Shown: positions 17,825-27,447, counted from the stretch's first letter. The stretch is 41,132 nt of DNA from an uncultured Dokdonia sp. (GCA_913060645.1 CAJXSW010000013.1:1-41132); one strand, 5' to 3'. The notes: generated from the sequence alone by a model not told the origin. Translations and numbers: made by a program.

Positions 17825-20290
17825 ATGCGCATTTTTCTATTTGGGATATTCTCCCTGTTTTTACTATTGCCCCATTTCCTTAAAGGTCAGCAAACTAAAA
17901 CGCTTAATGCAGAGCGCATAAACACGCCACCTAAGATAGACGGTGTGCTCGATGATGCTGTATGGAAGTCTCTAGCTACTTATGATGGCTTTAACATGTT
18001 TGAGCCTGGGAATGTAGGAACGATTGAAGAAGACCAGCGCACAGAAATTAAAATGGCTTATGATGATAAGGCAGTTTACATAGCAGCCTACTTATTTGAT
18101 CCAGACCCAGAAAGTATACCCAGTCAGTTCAGCCAGCGAGATCAAGTATTCTCACAAGCAGATCATTTTGTCGTTGCCTTAAATACTTATAATGATGGTA
18201 TCAATGAAACTCGGTTTTATGTAACTAGCGCCGGAACGATAGGTGATCAACGTATTACACAGAACAACAGAGATTTTGGATTTAATGTAGTTTTTGAATG
18301 TAAAGTTTCTAGAGATGACAAAGGATGGTATGCAGAGTATCGCATTCCTTATAATGCACTTCGATTTCCAGAAGTAGCAGTTCAAGATTGGAGTGTGAAT
18401 TTCTATAGAAGATTAGTAAAAAAGAATGAAACACATACATGGAATTTTATAGAACGTGGTGTTGGCAGGGACACGCAGTATAATGGTACAGTGACTGGTG
18501 TACGTGACATTGATCCACCAGTAAGGCTTACTTTTTTCCCATTTGCACAAACCTCTACTAATTTCTTTGATGGAAATAATGAAACCAACTTTACTGGAGG
18601 TCTAGATATAAAATATGGTCTTACAGATAGTTTTACACTTGACGCCCAGTTAATTCCAGATTTTGGCCAAGTAGCTTTTGATAATGTAGAGCTCAACTTG
18701 GGTCCTTTTGAGCAAACTTTTGGGGAGAATAGAGCATTCTTTACAGAAGGAATAGATTTATTTAATAAAGGAAGAATTTTCTTTTCAAGACGTATAGGAG
18801 GAGCACCTTCCGCCAGCCCTGAATTATTAGACACAGAGGAGGTGATATCTTCACCCTCTACTGTAAAGCTTGTAAATTCTGTAAAGATCTCTGGACGTAC
18901 CAAAGGCGGTCTGGGTATAGGGTTTTTAAATTCAGTAGGTCAAGAAACCTTTGCTACCATAGAGAATACAACAACGACAGAGGTAAATGGCGTTGAAGTA
19001 ATTGAAAAAAGTAAACGCAACGAAGTGGTAGAACCACTCACAAACTATAATGTATTTGTACTAGACCAACAGTTTAATCAAAACTCTTCTGTATCGCTTA
19101 TTAATACTAATGTAACAAGAAGTGGCAGTAAATTTAGAAATGCAAATGTTACTGGTGGTGTATTTGATATAGCAGATAAAGGGAATAACTTTAGAGCATC
19201 TGGACGTGCAATTTTTAGTAACGTAAGGGAAGCCGGAGAAACCACTATCGGTTTTCTATCAGAATTTGACTTTAGAAAGATTAAAGGAAACTGGCGTTAT
19301 CGTTTTGGTCATGACTTTGCAGATACTAAACTCAACATCAACGACCTAGGGGTGAACTTTAGAAATAACTTTAATAGTTTTGCTGTAGGTGGATCTTATG
19401 AGCTAATACAACCTAAGGGTAAATTTAATAGATATCGTTTTGATGTAACCGTAAGACATAGACGTCTATATGAGCCTAGTATTAAAACAAGAAACAGCAT
19501 ACGCTTTGATTCTTTTTTCTCAACAACAGAGCGCTTAGCTTTTGGACTTGACATGAGTCTCAACGGAAAGGATCAGGATTATTTTGAGCCAAGAGTAGAA
19601 GGAAGATTTGTCACCTTTGAGTCTAACCTAGGTAGTAGTGGATTTATCTCAACCGACTTTAGAAAGAAATTTGCTTTTGATTTAAGAGGTTCTGTGCGTT
19701 CGTGGTTTGGAAATCAAGATCAATTTAATCACAGTATAAATTTCTCACCACGTTATAGATTTTCAGATAAATTGCTCGTTATTTTATCATCTAATTACTC
19801 TAGTAGAAAAGACAACTTTGGATGGGTTGATAACACAGATACAGAGGTATTTTTGGGCCTTAGAGACGTAAAATCTTTAGAGAACAGAGTGAATGTAAAT
19901 TATAATTTTGACCCCTATAAGGCGCTCAACTTAAGTCTACGTAACTTCTGGGCAGTATCAGATCACAGTAGTAATGTGTATTACCTATTAAATACTGACG
20001 GGTCGAGATCTCAAATAGATAACTATGATACCACCGTACAGCGTGATCCTAATGCAAACTTCAATATCTGGAATCTTGATGTGAGTTATCGCTGGCGTTT
20101 TGCTCCAGGAAGCGAAGCATCCCTACTCTATCGTCATCAGATTTCGAACTTTGATGAGCAATCCACTTTAGATTATGGACAGAGTCTTGGCAACTTATTT
20201 GATGAACCTCTTAACCACACGCTATCCCTTAGAGTTACTTATTTTATAGACTATAATAATGTCAAAGGCATCTTTAAAAAGACCGCCTAG
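17825..20290 (+). CDS. DUF5916 protein: CBM9-like domain plus outer-membrane barrel
   Basis: 821 residues with a signal peptide (MRIFLFGIFSLFLLLPHFLKGQ). Residues about 25-230 form a CBM9-like beta-sandwich (PPKIDGVLDDAVWKSLATYDGF, MAYDDKAVYIAAYLFDPDP, YAEYRIPYNALRFP). The rest is beta-rich with alternating aromatic and polar strands and ends in an outer-membrane-barrel-like C-terminus. This is the DUF5916 architecture, common in Bacteroidota and sometimes linked to glycan or lipid handling; the ligand is unknown. It probably spans the outer membrane with the sandwich in the periplasm. Confidence 0.88.
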   Translation: MRIFLFGIFSLFLLLPHFLKGQQTKTLNAERINTPPKIDGVLDDAVWKSLATYDGFNMFEPGNVGTIEEDQRTEIKMAYDDKAVYIAAYLFDPDPESIPSQFSQRDQVFSQADHFVVALNTYNDGINETRFYVTSAGTIGDQRITQNNRDFGFNVVFECKVSRDDKGWYAEYRIPYNALRFPEVAVQDWSVNFYRRLVKKNETHTWNFIERGVGRDTQYNGTVTGVRDIDPPVRLTFFPFAQTSTNFFDGNNETNFTGGLDIKYGLTDSFTLDAQLIPDFGQVAFDNVELNLGPFEQTFGENRAFFTEGIDLFNKGRIFFSRRIGGAPSASPELLDTEEVISSPSTVKLVNSVKISGRTKGGLGIGFLNSVGQETFATIENTTTTEVNGVEVIEKSKRNEVVEPLTNYNVFVLDQQFNQNSSVSLINTNVTRSGSKFRNANVTGGVFDIADKGNNFRASGRAIFSNVREAGETTIGFLSEFDFRKIKGNWRYRFGHDFADTKLNINDLGVNFRNNFNSFAVGGSYELIQPKGKFNRYRFDVTVRHRRLYEPSIKTRNSIRFDSFFSTTERLAFGLDMSLNGKDQDYFEPRVEGRFVTFESNLGSSGFISTDFRKKFAFDLRGSVRSWFGNQDQFNHSINFSPRYRFSDKLLVILSSNYSSRKDNFGWVDNTDTEVFLGLRDVKSLENRVNVNYNFDPYKALNLSLRNFWAVSDHSSNVYYLLNTDGSRSQIDNYDTTVQRDPNANFNIWNLDVSYRWRFAPGSEASLLYRHQISNFDEQSTLDYGQSLGNLFDEPLNHTLSLRVTYFIDYNNVKGIFKKTA

Positions 20291-20341
20291 TACGTTGGTA
20301 AAAAGGAGGTATTATAGTACTTTCACAGTCAATATTGTATT

Positions 20342-21007
20342 ATGGTAAAGGCAGAACATATATCAAAAACTTTTGGAAACTTACAAGTCCTTAAAGACGT
20401 TGCATTAGACGTAAAAAAGGGAGAAGTAGTTTCTATTGTAGGGCAAAGTGGTGCTGGTAAAACTACACTACTACAGATTCTAGGCACTCTAGACATGCCC
20501 GATAACAATGCCCAAACACAACTTACCATTAACGGAAAATCACTAACAGGGCTTAAATCTAAGTTACTAAGCGCATTCCGTAATGAGCATATTGGCTTTA
20601 TATTTCAGTTTCACCAACTACTTCCAGAGTTTACAGCTATGGAAAATGTGTGTATTCCTGCATTTATTGCCAAAAAAGATAAAGCACCCACAGAGGCCCG
20701 AGCAAAAGAGCTTCTTGACTTTTTGGGCCTGTCCCATCGCTATAATCATAAACCTAACGAACTTTCTGGAGGTGAGCAACAGCGAGTAGCAGTTGCTAGA
20801 GCGCTTATCAATAATCCTGCGCTCATACTAGCAGATGAGCCTTCTGGTAATCTCGATACAGAAAGCGCAGATCATCTTCATAAGTTGTTCTTTAGACTAC
20901 GAGATGAATTTAATCAAACGCTTATTATCGTTACTCACAATGAAGAGCTAGCAGATATGGCAGACCGTAAGCTTGTAATGAAAGATGGCGAATTTGTTAC
21001 TAGTTAA
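20342..21007 (+). CDS. LolD-like ABC transporter ATPase
   Basis: 221 residues, one ABC ATPase domain. Walker [10 protein letters not shown] (34-42), Q-loop in [16 protein letters not shown], signature [15 protein letters not shown], Walker [13 protein letters not shown] and the switch His in VTHNEE. Length and the [10 protein letters not shown] segment fit the LolD/MacB group, which powers lipoprotein release from the inner membrane. No LolC/E-type permease gene is adjacent, so the partner must be elsewhere. The aaggaggt sequence at about 20304-20311 is too far from the start to be its ribosome site. Confidence 0.88.
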   Translation: MVKAEHISKTFGNLQVLKDVALDVKKGEVVSIVGQSGAGKTTLLQILGTLDMPDNNAQTQLTINGKSLTGLKSKLLSAFRNEHIGFIFQFHQLLPEFTAMENVCIPAFIAKKDKAPTEARAKELLDFLGLSHRYNHKPNELSGGEQQRVAVARALINNPALILADEPSGNLDTESADHLHKLFFRLRDEFNQTLIIVTHNEELADMADRKLVMKDGEFVTS

Positions 21008-21013
21008 CCTTAG

Positions 21014-21031
21014 TACGCTTTCGCGAAAGCG
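21014..21031. repeat. Dispersed palindrome copy 7
   Basis: tacgctttcgcgaaagcg, 6 bases after the stop of the ABC ATPase gene and 35 before the next start. Confidence 0.95.
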
Positions 21032-21065
21032 CACCACACCCCTACTACATAAAACATAGTAATAC

Positions 21066-21830
21066 ATGAATAAAAAGGATCTTAAAATCTTCTTGGACGA
21101 AAAAGCAATTCAATATGAGAATGGCGATTTTATTCCTCATGATCCTATTCAAATCCCTCATCAATTTGAACTAAAAGAAGATATCGAGATTGCCGCTTTC
21201 TTAACAGCTACTATTGCCTGGGGCAATCGCAAGAGTATCATTACGAATGCTACAAAAATGATGGAGATCATGGGGAATGCACCTTATGATTTTATCTTAA
21301 ACTACGATCCAGATCAAGCGCACCTTTTTGATGGGTTTGTACATCGTACTTTTAATAGCGGAGATTTAGAGACATTTATAAGAGCATTACAGCACATTTA
21401 TCTCAATCATGGCGGCCTAGAAAATGCTTTTAAGAAGGGAATCACAAGTGAAGGCCTACAACCCGCTATTTCAAATTTTAAGAAATTATTTTTTGAGGTC
21501 GAACATTTACCAAGAACACAAAAGCATGTGAGTGACCCACTCAAGAACTCTGCTGCAAAACGAATCAACATGTTTTTGAGATGGATGGTACGTGATGCAA
21601 ATGCGGGAGTAGATTTTGGAATCTGGAAAACAATTTCTCCTAGTTTACTTTCATGCCCCTTAGATGTACATACGAGTAATGTAGCAAGGAAACTCAAGCT
21701 GCTTACAAGAAAGCAAAACGATGGAAAAACCTTATTAGAGCTTGATAAAGCCCTTAGAAAGATGGATCCTAAGGATCCTGTTAAATATGATTTTGCATTA
21801 TTTGGATTAGGAGCGTTCGAGAAGTTTTAG
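21066..21830 (+). CDS. TIGR02757 (DUF2400) family protein
   Basis: 254 residues, soluble. Carries the features I recall for TIGR02757: IEIAAFLTATIAWGNRKSIITNATKMM near the start, the central KRINMFLRWMVRDANAGVDFGIWK, and LLSCPLDVHTSNVARKLKLLTRKQNDGKT. The layout resembles the HhH-GPD glycosylase fold with a possible catalytic Asp in LDVHT, but glycosylase activity is unproven. Single gene between the ABC ATPase and the histidine kinase. Confidence 0.82.
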   Translation: MNKKDLKIFLDEKAIQYENGDFIPHDPIQIPHQFELKEDIEIAAFLTATIAWGNRKSIITNATKMMEIMGNAPYDFILNYDPDQAHLFDGFVHRTFNSGDLETFIRALQHIYLNHGGLENAFKKGITSEGLQPAISNFKKLFFEVEHLPRTQKHVSDPLKNSAAKRINMFLRWMVRDANAGVDFGIWKTISPSLLSCPLDVHTSNVARKLKLLTRKQNDGKTLLELDKALRKMDPKDPVKYDFALFGLGAFEKF

Positions 21831-21893
21831 TTATTCTCTATGCACCATAAGTATTATTTCTATAGAATATGATAAGCTATATTTAAGAAAGAC

Positions 21894-21901
21894 TATTTTT
21901 G
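21894..21901 (+). promoter_or_regulatory. Bacteroidota -7 element for the histidine kinase
   Basis: tatttttg is an exact TAnnTTTG ending 14 bases before the GTG start, so the leader would be very short. Confidence 0.5.
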
Positions 21902-21915
21902 ATTAAAATTATACT

Positions 21916-23109
21916 GTGATAGCACCTCAAAAGCCCACTAACGAAAGTAAACGTCTCGAAGTTTTAAAGTCGTATAATCTGCTTGATACACTTCCAGAAG
22001 ATGCTTACGATACTATTACGAAGCTAGCTTCATATATCTGTAATACGCCTATATCACTAGTTACTTTGCTAGATGCAGATCGCAACTTTTTAAAATCAAG
22101 ACGTGGGATAGATATCGCTGAGTCACCTAGAGATATTTCTTTTTGTGGTCACGCTATACTTGCAGAAGAACCTGTATTTATCGTAGAAGATGCTCGCCTG
22201 GATGAACGTTTTCAAGACAACCCACTTGTAAAGGATTTTAAAGCGATTTTTTATGCAGGTGTTCCTTTACGCACAAGTGATGGTTATGCGCTAGGTACTT
22301 TGTGTGTGTATGATCACAAACCAAGAACCTTATCCTTAGAAGAACAAGATGCTTTAAGAGGACTTGCAAAGCAAACAGTATTACTCTTTGAGGCGCGTAA
22401 ACGCAATATAGACCTTGCAGCCGCACAAAATGAAACAGCACAGCGCAATGACCGTTTAGAAGATTTTGCACGATTAGTTGCGCATGATCTTAAGTCTCCA
22501 CTAGCGAGTATAGAAGGTTTACTTAACCTTTTAAAAGAAGATTATCTCGGAGAGAATGATGAAGACTTTGCATTATATATAAAGCATTTAGATACTTCGG
22601 CTAAGTCTATGAGAGATTATATAGACGGGCTTCTCGAGTATTATAGGGCAGACACCCTACTTGCAACGAAAGAAGATACTACTCTTTTTACACTAGTTAA
22701 GGATGTAGCAGATTTACATAAATCTAGTAATGTTGCCATTAAGATTGAAGATGACTTGAAACTAGTCGCTGTTTCTGCAATTGCTATAGACCAGATATTG
22801 TCAAATCTCGTTGATAACGCCACCAAATACAATGATAAAGAGGCACCAACAATCCAAATAAGCGGAAACGAATCAAAAGACTTCTACACTATCTTCGTAA
22901 AAGATAACGGCACTGGGATTCCAGAAGACAAACAAGAAATCATTTTTGACCTCTTTAAAACTACTGGCACTAAAGATCGTAATGGTAGACAAGGATCTGG
23001 AATGGGTCTTGCAACCGTGCGCAAACTTGTGGAAGGATTGGGTGGTACTATTAGTGTTTCTTCTGTGGTAGGAGAAGGGAGTATTTTCACTTTTACCATT
23101 AGGCGATAA
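21916..23109 (+). CDS. GAF-domain sensor histidine kinase, orphan
   Basis: 397 residues from a GTG. An N-terminal GAF domain (about 15-155; ICNTPISLVTLLDADRNFLKS, SFCGHAILAEEPVFIVEDA) is followed by a short coiled linker, a dimerisation helix with phosphorylated His190 in ARLVAHDLKSPLASIEG, and a HATPase domain with the N box DQILSNLVDNATKYND, G1 VKDNGTGIPED and G2 GRQGSGMGLATVRKL. No membrane segment, so it is a cytoplasmic sensor. The GAF ligand is not predictable. No response regulator is adjacent. Confidence 0.92.
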   Translation: MIAPQKPTNESKRLEVLKSYNLLDTLPEDAYDTITKLASYICNTPISLVTLLDADRNFLKSRRGIDIAESPRDISFCGHAILAEEPVFIVEDARLDERFQDNPLVKDFKAIFYAGVPLRTSDGYALGTLCVYDHKPRTLSLEEQDALRGLAKQTVLLFEARKRNIDLAAAQNETAQRNDRLEDFARLVAHDLKSPLASIEGLLNLLKEDYLGENDEDFALYIKHLDTSAKSMRDYIDGLLEYYRADTLLATKEDTTLFTLVKDVADLHKSSNVAIKIEDDLKLVAVSAIAIDQILSNLVDNATKYNDKEAPTIQISGNESKDFYTIFVKDNGTGIPEDKQEIIFDLFKTTGTKDRNGRQGSGMGLATVRKLVEGLGGTISVSSVVGEGSIFTFTIRR

Positions 23110-23122
23110 AGTCCGTTTTAAG

Positions 23123-23130
23123 TATTTTTG
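23123..23130 (+). promoter_or_regulatory. Bacteroidota -7 element for the BatA gene cluster
   Basis: tatttttg is an exact TAnnTTTG, 19 bases before the ATG at 23150, just after the kinase stop. It may start a four-gene unit. Confidence 0.5.
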
Positions 23131-23149
23131 AACAAACTTAAAAACGCAC

Positions 23150-25081
23150 ATGCAGTTTAGACATCCAGAACTCCTTTACGCACTGTTCTTACTGCTCATC
23201 CCTATTCTCGTTCATTTATTCCAACTACGTAAGTTTAAAACAGAAGCGTTTACAAACGTTGCCTTTCTTCAAAAGCTCAACATTCAAACTCGTAAGAGTA
23301 ATTCCATAAAAAAATGGCTTGTGTTATTGTCTCGTATGGCGGCAATTGCTGCAATTGTGCTGGCATTTGCTCAACCATTTATCACACAGTCAGATAGTGC
23401 AACGCGAGAAAAGGAAACTATCATTTACTTGGATAACTCATTCAGCATGCAAGCAAAAGGTCCTTCTGGACAATTGCTGCGCACGGCTACGCAAGATATT
23501 ATTACTAATATTCCAGAGGATCAAACCTTCACTTTAATTACAAATACAGATACGTATAGAAACACCTCTATTAAAAATATGCGTAACGAGCTGCTACAAC
23601 TACCATATGCAGCGTCACAGTTATCTGAAACTGCCGTAACACTCAGAGCACAGAAAGAATTTTCTAGAGACCAATCAAAGGATAAGAGGCTCATTATGAT
23701 TTCTGACTTTCAGGATAATGGCGAGACATATCAGCTACAAACAGATGGTATAGAAAAACATTACGTGCAGCTCCAGCCTGTCATAAAAAACAATGTAAGT
23801 ATAGATTCCGTTTTTATATCACAAAGAAAATCAGGAAGCATAGCCCTTACTGTAGCGCTTTCAGCAGGTGAAAAGAAAGATATAAATACTGCCGTTTCTC
23901 TATACAACGGTGATCAATTACTGGCTAAGGGAACAGCATCTTTTGATAGCGAACTAACGACTACCGTAGTTTTTGATATAGACACAAAAGAAGAAATCGC
24001 AGGGCGTATCGTGATTGAAGATCCCCTACTCGCTTTTGATAACACCATGTTTTTTAACATTAATAAAAGTCAGCCCATCAAAGTGCTTGCAATAAATGGT
24101 GCAAACTCAGATTATTTGTCACGTATTTTTACGGCTCCAGAGTTTGAGTATAAAAGCACAAACATTAAGAACCTTGATTATAGCAGCATACCAGAGTTTA
24201 ATTACATTGTTGTAAATCAAGTTTCAGAAATAGGCGTATCTCTTAGTGGTGCTTTGAACGCTTTCGCGAAAGCGGGAGGAATCACCACCATTATTTTAGA
24301 TCCAAATGCAGATGCCGCTAGTTACAACAATGCGTTAAGAGATTTAGGAAACTTTGAAATCTCACAAAGTGAAACCACTAAACGATTAGTAACCACCATC
24401 AACTATGACCATCCTGTGTATAAAGATGTGTTTGATGCAAGGATAAAGAACTTTCAATATCCGTCTGTTTCAAAATCCTTTGCTTTACAAGGTGGAGATG
24501 CGTTACTTCGTTTTGAAGATGGAAGTCCTTTCTTATCATATGCTTCAAATTTCTTTTTAATCTCTGGAGGTATAGACGTTGCAAATTCAAATCTCCAAAG
24601 TTCGCCGCTCATAGTCCCTACATTTTACAATATGTCGCGACAGAGCTTGCAGTTGCCACGATTGTATATGCCCATAGGTATAAACACAACATACGACATA
24701 CCTGTCGCGCTTCAAGAAGATGATATTTTGAGTCTGGAAGACATGTTAGACCCCTCAAATACACTTATTCCTCTGCAACAATCTAAAGGAAATAAAGTGC
24801 AAATTACAACGAGTGACTCGCCATCTAAAGCAAGTATTTATAATATTAAACTAGCAGATAATACGGTACAGCAAGTCAGTTATAATTACAGTCGTAGCGA
24901 AAGCACATTACGATATGCTGCATTAAATACGGGTGCTACAGATCATTATAACAGCTCTGTAGAAGATCTTTTTGACGAATTCAAAACAGCAGATAGTGTC
25001 CAATCGCTTTGGAAATGGTTTGTTATTTTTGCTTTGTTATTCCTAGTACTAGAAATCTTGATTTTAAAATTCTATAAATGA
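23150..25081 (+). CDS. BatA-like membrane protein
   Basis: 643 residues. The N-terminal BatA signature (FRHPELLYALFLLLIPILVHLFQLRKFKTEAFTNV) gives one membrane segment and a second follows at about 58-76 (WLVLLSRMAAIAAIVLAFAQP). A large periplasmic part contains the start of a VWA-like strand (TIIYLDNSFSMQAKG, a DxSxS metal site) and a C-terminal anchor (WKWFVIFALLFLVLEILIL). BatA-type proteins belong to aerotolerance gene clusters, usually beside MoxR, but none is here. The next gene starts 4 bases before its stop (ATGA overlap). Palindrome copy 8 encodes residues NAFAKA near 370. Confidence 0.85.
   Translation: MQFRHPELLYALFLLLIPILVHLFQLRKFKTEAFTNVAFLQKLNIQTRKSNSIKKWLVLLSRMAAIAAIVLAFAQPFITQSDSATREKETIIYLDNSFSMQAKGPSGQLLRTATQDIITNIPEDQTFTLITNTDTYRNTSIKNMRNELLQLPYAASQLSETAVTLRAQKEFSRDQSKDKRLIMISDFQDNGETYQLQTDGIEKHYVQLQPVIKNNVSIDSVFISQRKSGSIALTVALSAGEKKDINTAVSLYNGDQLLAKGTASFDSELTTTVVFDIDTKEEIAGRIVIEDPLLAFDNTMFFNINKSQPIKVLAINGANSDYLSRIFTAPEFEYKSTNIKNLDYSSIPEFNYIVVNQVSEIGVSLSGALNAFAKAGGITTIILDPNADAASYNNALRDLGNFEISQSETTKRLVTTINYDHPVYKDVFDARIKNFQYPSVSKSFALQGGDALLRFEDGSPFLSYASNFFLISGGIDVANSNLQSSPLIVPTFYNMSRQSLQLPRLYMPIGINTTYDIPVALQEDDILSLEDMLDPSNTLIPLQQSKGNKVQITTSDSPSKASIYNIKLADNTVQQVSYNYSRSESTLRYAALNTGATDHYNSSVEDLFDEFKTADSVQSLWKWFVIFALLFLVLEILILKFYK
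24259..24274. repeat. Dispersed palindrome copy 8, inside the BatA gene
   Basis: Full 16-bp palindrome inside the reading frame, read as Ala-Phe-Ala-Lys-Ala; the frame is not broken. Confidence 0.95.
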
Positions 25082-26331
25082 AAGCACTCATAAAGAACGC
25101 CATAATTGTAGACAGTGATAGCCCACATCACGGTAGTACAAAAGATGTAAGAATTAAGGATGGCCTCATTATAGAAATAGGAGAACATCTAGAAAATACA
25201 AAAGGAGAGACGCTTATAGAGCGCGATAATCTCCATATATCACAAGGTTGGTTTGATAGTAGCGTGAGTATGGGACAGCCAGGATTTGAGGAGCGAGAAA
25301 CTATAGATCACGGATTACAAGTTGCGGCGTTAAGTGGTTTTACAGCAGTAGCACTCAACCCAAATACCTACCCTATTATTGACACTAGCTCTGATGTTAC
25401 TTTTGTAAAGAAAATGGCAGAAGGACATGCAACATCTCTTTTTCCTATAGGTGCGCTTACGCGAAATAGTGAAAGCGTAGACCTAGCAGAATTATACGAT
25501 ATGCAACAATCTGGGGCTGTCGCTTTTGGGGATTATCAAAAACCAATCGTAAATCCTAATCTACTTAAAATTGCTCTTCAGTACACGCAAGGATTCAATG
25601 GACTTGTTTTATCATTTCCTCAAGAGCAGAAAATTGCAGGAAAAGGAATGGTAAATGAAGGAGAAATAAGCACTCGAGTAGGTCTTAAAGGAATTCCCGC
25701 TATAGCCGAAAGTCTTCAAGTAGCAAGAGACTTACATATACTAGAATATGCTGGCGGAAGCCTGCATATACCTACAATTTCCACAAAGGCAAGTGTGGAA
25801 CTTATAAAACAAGCTAAAACGAAAGGATTAGACGTTACTTGTAGTGTTGCAATACATAACTTGTACCTACTAGATACTGTTATAGATGATTTTGACACTC
25901 GTTATAAAGTTTTACCACCACTAAGAAACCAAGAGCATGTAGATGCCTTGATAGAAGGTGTAAAAGATGGTACTATCGATATGGTGACCAGTGATCATAA
26001 TCCGCTAGATGTTGAGCGGAAGCACGTAGAGTTTGATAATGCTATGTATGGAGCTATATCTCAAGAAGCTACATTTAAAGCGCTACTTACCATAGTGAGC
26101 GAGAAACGAGCAGTTACCTTACTTACTGCCGGGAGACGTAGATTTATAGGTACAAGTAATCCAATACAAGAAAATACCCCAGCAGATATTACTTTATTTA
26201 CAACAAAAGGCACGGCTACATTTACTCAAGAACACATCAAATCAACTTCAAATAATGCCATATTCCTTAATCAAAAAATGAAAGGGGAAGTTTATGGAAT
26301 TATTGCAAATAACCAACTAGTACTTAACTAA
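25078..26331 (+). CDS. Dihydroorotase-like protein lacking metal ligands (PyrC-prime type)
   Basis: 417 residues with the dihydroorotase (amidohydrolase) fold, but the metal site is largely gone. The DxHxH segment of active enzymes is WFDSSVSMGQPG (about 58-69), with no His. The His of the usual HIST motif is Thr in LHIPTIST, and the PHH pair is IHN. TSDHNPLD (304-311) and a possible Lys (GDYQKPI) remain. It is therefore probably not a dihydroorotase; a structural or regulatory partner, like the inactive PyrC homologue of Pseudomonas, is more likely. It sits inside the BatA cluster by ATGA overlap, which suggests a shared but unknown role. No pyrB is nearby. Confidence 0.88.
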   Translation: MKALIKNAIIVDSDSPHHGSTKDVRIKDGLIIEIGEHLENTKGETLIERDNLHISQGWFDSSVSMGQPGFEERETIDHGLQVAALSGFTAVALNPNTYPIIDTSSDVTFVKKMAEGHATSLFPIGALTRNSESVDLAELYDMQQSGAVAFGDYQKPIVNPNLLKIALQYTQGFNGLVLSFPQEQKIAGKGMVNEGEISTRVGLKGIPAIAESLQVARDLHILEYAGGSLHIPTISTKASVELIKQAKTKGLDVTCSVAIHNLYLLDTVIDDFDTRYKVLPPLRNQEHVDALIEGVKDGTIDMVTSDHNPLDVERKHVEFDNAMYGAISQEATFKALLTIVSEKRAVTLLTAGRRRFIGTSNPIQENTPADITLFTTKGTATFTQEHIKSTSNNAIFLNQKMKGEVYGIIANNQLVLN

Positions 26332-26660
26332 TGGATGAAAACACCGTTTTTGAAGGAAAAACAGCTGCAGTCTTAAGCTACATTACCTTCGTAGGATTAA
26401 TTATAGCCTATTTTATGAATAGCGAGTCAAAAAATGAGTTTGCCGCTTTTCACCTTAGACAGTCATTAGGTTTAACCTTGAGCTACTTCTTAGTAATGAT
26501 GCCGCTTAGCTATCTTGACATACCTATGGCATCTATAGGATTTCTAGTGCTGTTTTTTGCACTTTGGCTTTTTGGAATTATTTCGGCTTTTCAAGGAAAA
26601 CGCCAACTTGTACCTTTAGTAGGTGCGTTTTATCAAAATGTTTTCGGCGGAAACAACTAG
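26331..26660 (+). CDS. Small membrane protein, DUF4870-like
   Basis: 109 residues, start overlapping the upstream stop by one base (taatg). Two or three membrane segments (AAVLSYITFVGLIIAYFM, LTLSYFLVMMPLSYLD, IGFLVLFFALWLFGIISAF) around FAAFHLRQSLGL, a layout like DUF4870-type proteins. No catalytic motif. Translational coupling ties it to the dihydroorotase-like gene. Function unknown. Confidence 0.75.
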   Translation: MDENTVFEGKTAAVLSYITFVGLIIAYFMNSESKNEFAAFHLRQSLGLTLSYFLVMMPLSYLDIPMASIGFLVLFFALWLFGIISAFQGKRQLVPLVGAFYQNVFGGNN

Positions 26661-26731
26661 TCTCCCTTCGAGCCAGCAACAATTATACATCAGGACATTA
26701 CTTGCCTTGTAATGTCTACTATTTCAATTAT

Positions 26732-27373
26732 ATGTTATTAGAATATATCACACGTAAACCATCAAAACCTTCTACGGGTAAAGCTCCATTAATTATTCTC
26801 CTTCATGGTTATGGAAGTAATGAAGAAGACCTTTTTAGCTTTGCAGAAGAAATTCCTGAAGAATACTTTATAGTATCTGCAAAAGCTCCTATCGCTATGC
26901 AACCTTATGGAAATGCATGGTATCATATCACTATAGATGGTGATGGTGTAAAATCTTCAGATAATGAAGGTGCTCGAGAGTCTAGAGATATCATCGCACG
27001 ATTTATAGATGAGATTGTAGCGGAGTACGATGTAGATAAGCATAATGTAACCTTGCTAGGTTTTAGCCAAGGAACCATTTTAAGCTATGCAGTAGCACTC
27101 ACCTACCCAGAAAAAGTTAAGAATGTTATAGGCTTGAGTGGTTATATCAATGAAGAGATTATAGATTTAAAAAGTAATCCCTCATATGCGCATCTTAATA
27201 TTTATAACTCCCACGGAACTGTAGATCAAGTAATACCAATAGATGCTGCTCGCAAAACACCTGGCTATCTCAAAAATATAGGGATTGAATCCACACTAAG
27301 TGAGTTTCCTGTAGGTCACGGAGTTCACCCTACTAACTTCTATGAGTTTAAGGAGTGGTTACAAAGTAAATAG
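26732..27373 (+). CDS. Alpha/beta hydrolase, carboxylesterase/phospholipase type
   Basis: 213 residues from the ATG at 26732; the longer frame from 26564 overlaps the previous gene and is not credible. Catalytic elements: oxyanion region PLIILLHGYGSNEEDLFSFAE, nucleophile Ser in GFSQGTILSYA, acid in SHGTVDQVIPI and His in PVGHGVHPTNF. This is the small esterase family that includes YpfH and acyl-protein thioesterases; it acts in the cytoplasm on unknown esters. Last gene of the BatA cluster, followed by a strong terminator. Confidence 0.9.
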   Translation: MLLEYITRKPSKPSTGKAPLIILLHGYGSNEEDLFSFAEEIPEEYFIVSAKAPIAMQPYGNAWYHITIDGDGVKSSDNEGARESRDIIARFIDEIVAEYDVDKHNVTLLGFSQGTILSYAVALTYPEKVKNVIGLSGYINEEIIDLKSNPSYAHLNIYNSHGTVDQVIPIDAARKTPGYLKNIGIESTLSEFPVGHGVHPTNFYEFKEWLQSK

Positions 27374-27414
27374 AGACATAAAAAAACAGGCATAAAGCCT
27401 GTTTTTTTATGTCT
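27374..27414. terminator. Bidirectional terminator, 18-bp stem
   Basis: agacataaaaaaacaggc (27374-27391) pairs perfectly with gcctgtttttttatgtct (27397-27414), 5-base loop, between convergent genes. The stem starts directly after the hydrolase stop. Confidence 0.93.
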
Positions 27415-27447
27415 AATCGTGATGTAAAATCACATATGTATACTCAC

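Noticed and set aside
18403-18903. 166-codon antisense ORF inside the DUF5916 gene
   Set aside because: Shadow of the real gene; no start context or motif.
20304-20311. Shine-Dalgarno-like aaggaggt before the ABC ATPase gene
   Set aside because: About 30 bases from the ATG, too far to position a ribosome, and Bacteroidota rarely use such sites.
25451-25480. Palindrome-like sequence (gcgcttacgcgaaat) in the dihydroorotase-like gene
   Set aside because: The central TTTCGCGAAA core is broken, so it is not counted as a copy.
26564-26731. Long N-terminal extension of the alpha/beta hydrolase
   Set aside because: Overlaps the previous gene and reads as Cys-rich, non-conserved sequence; the fold starts after the ATG at 26732.
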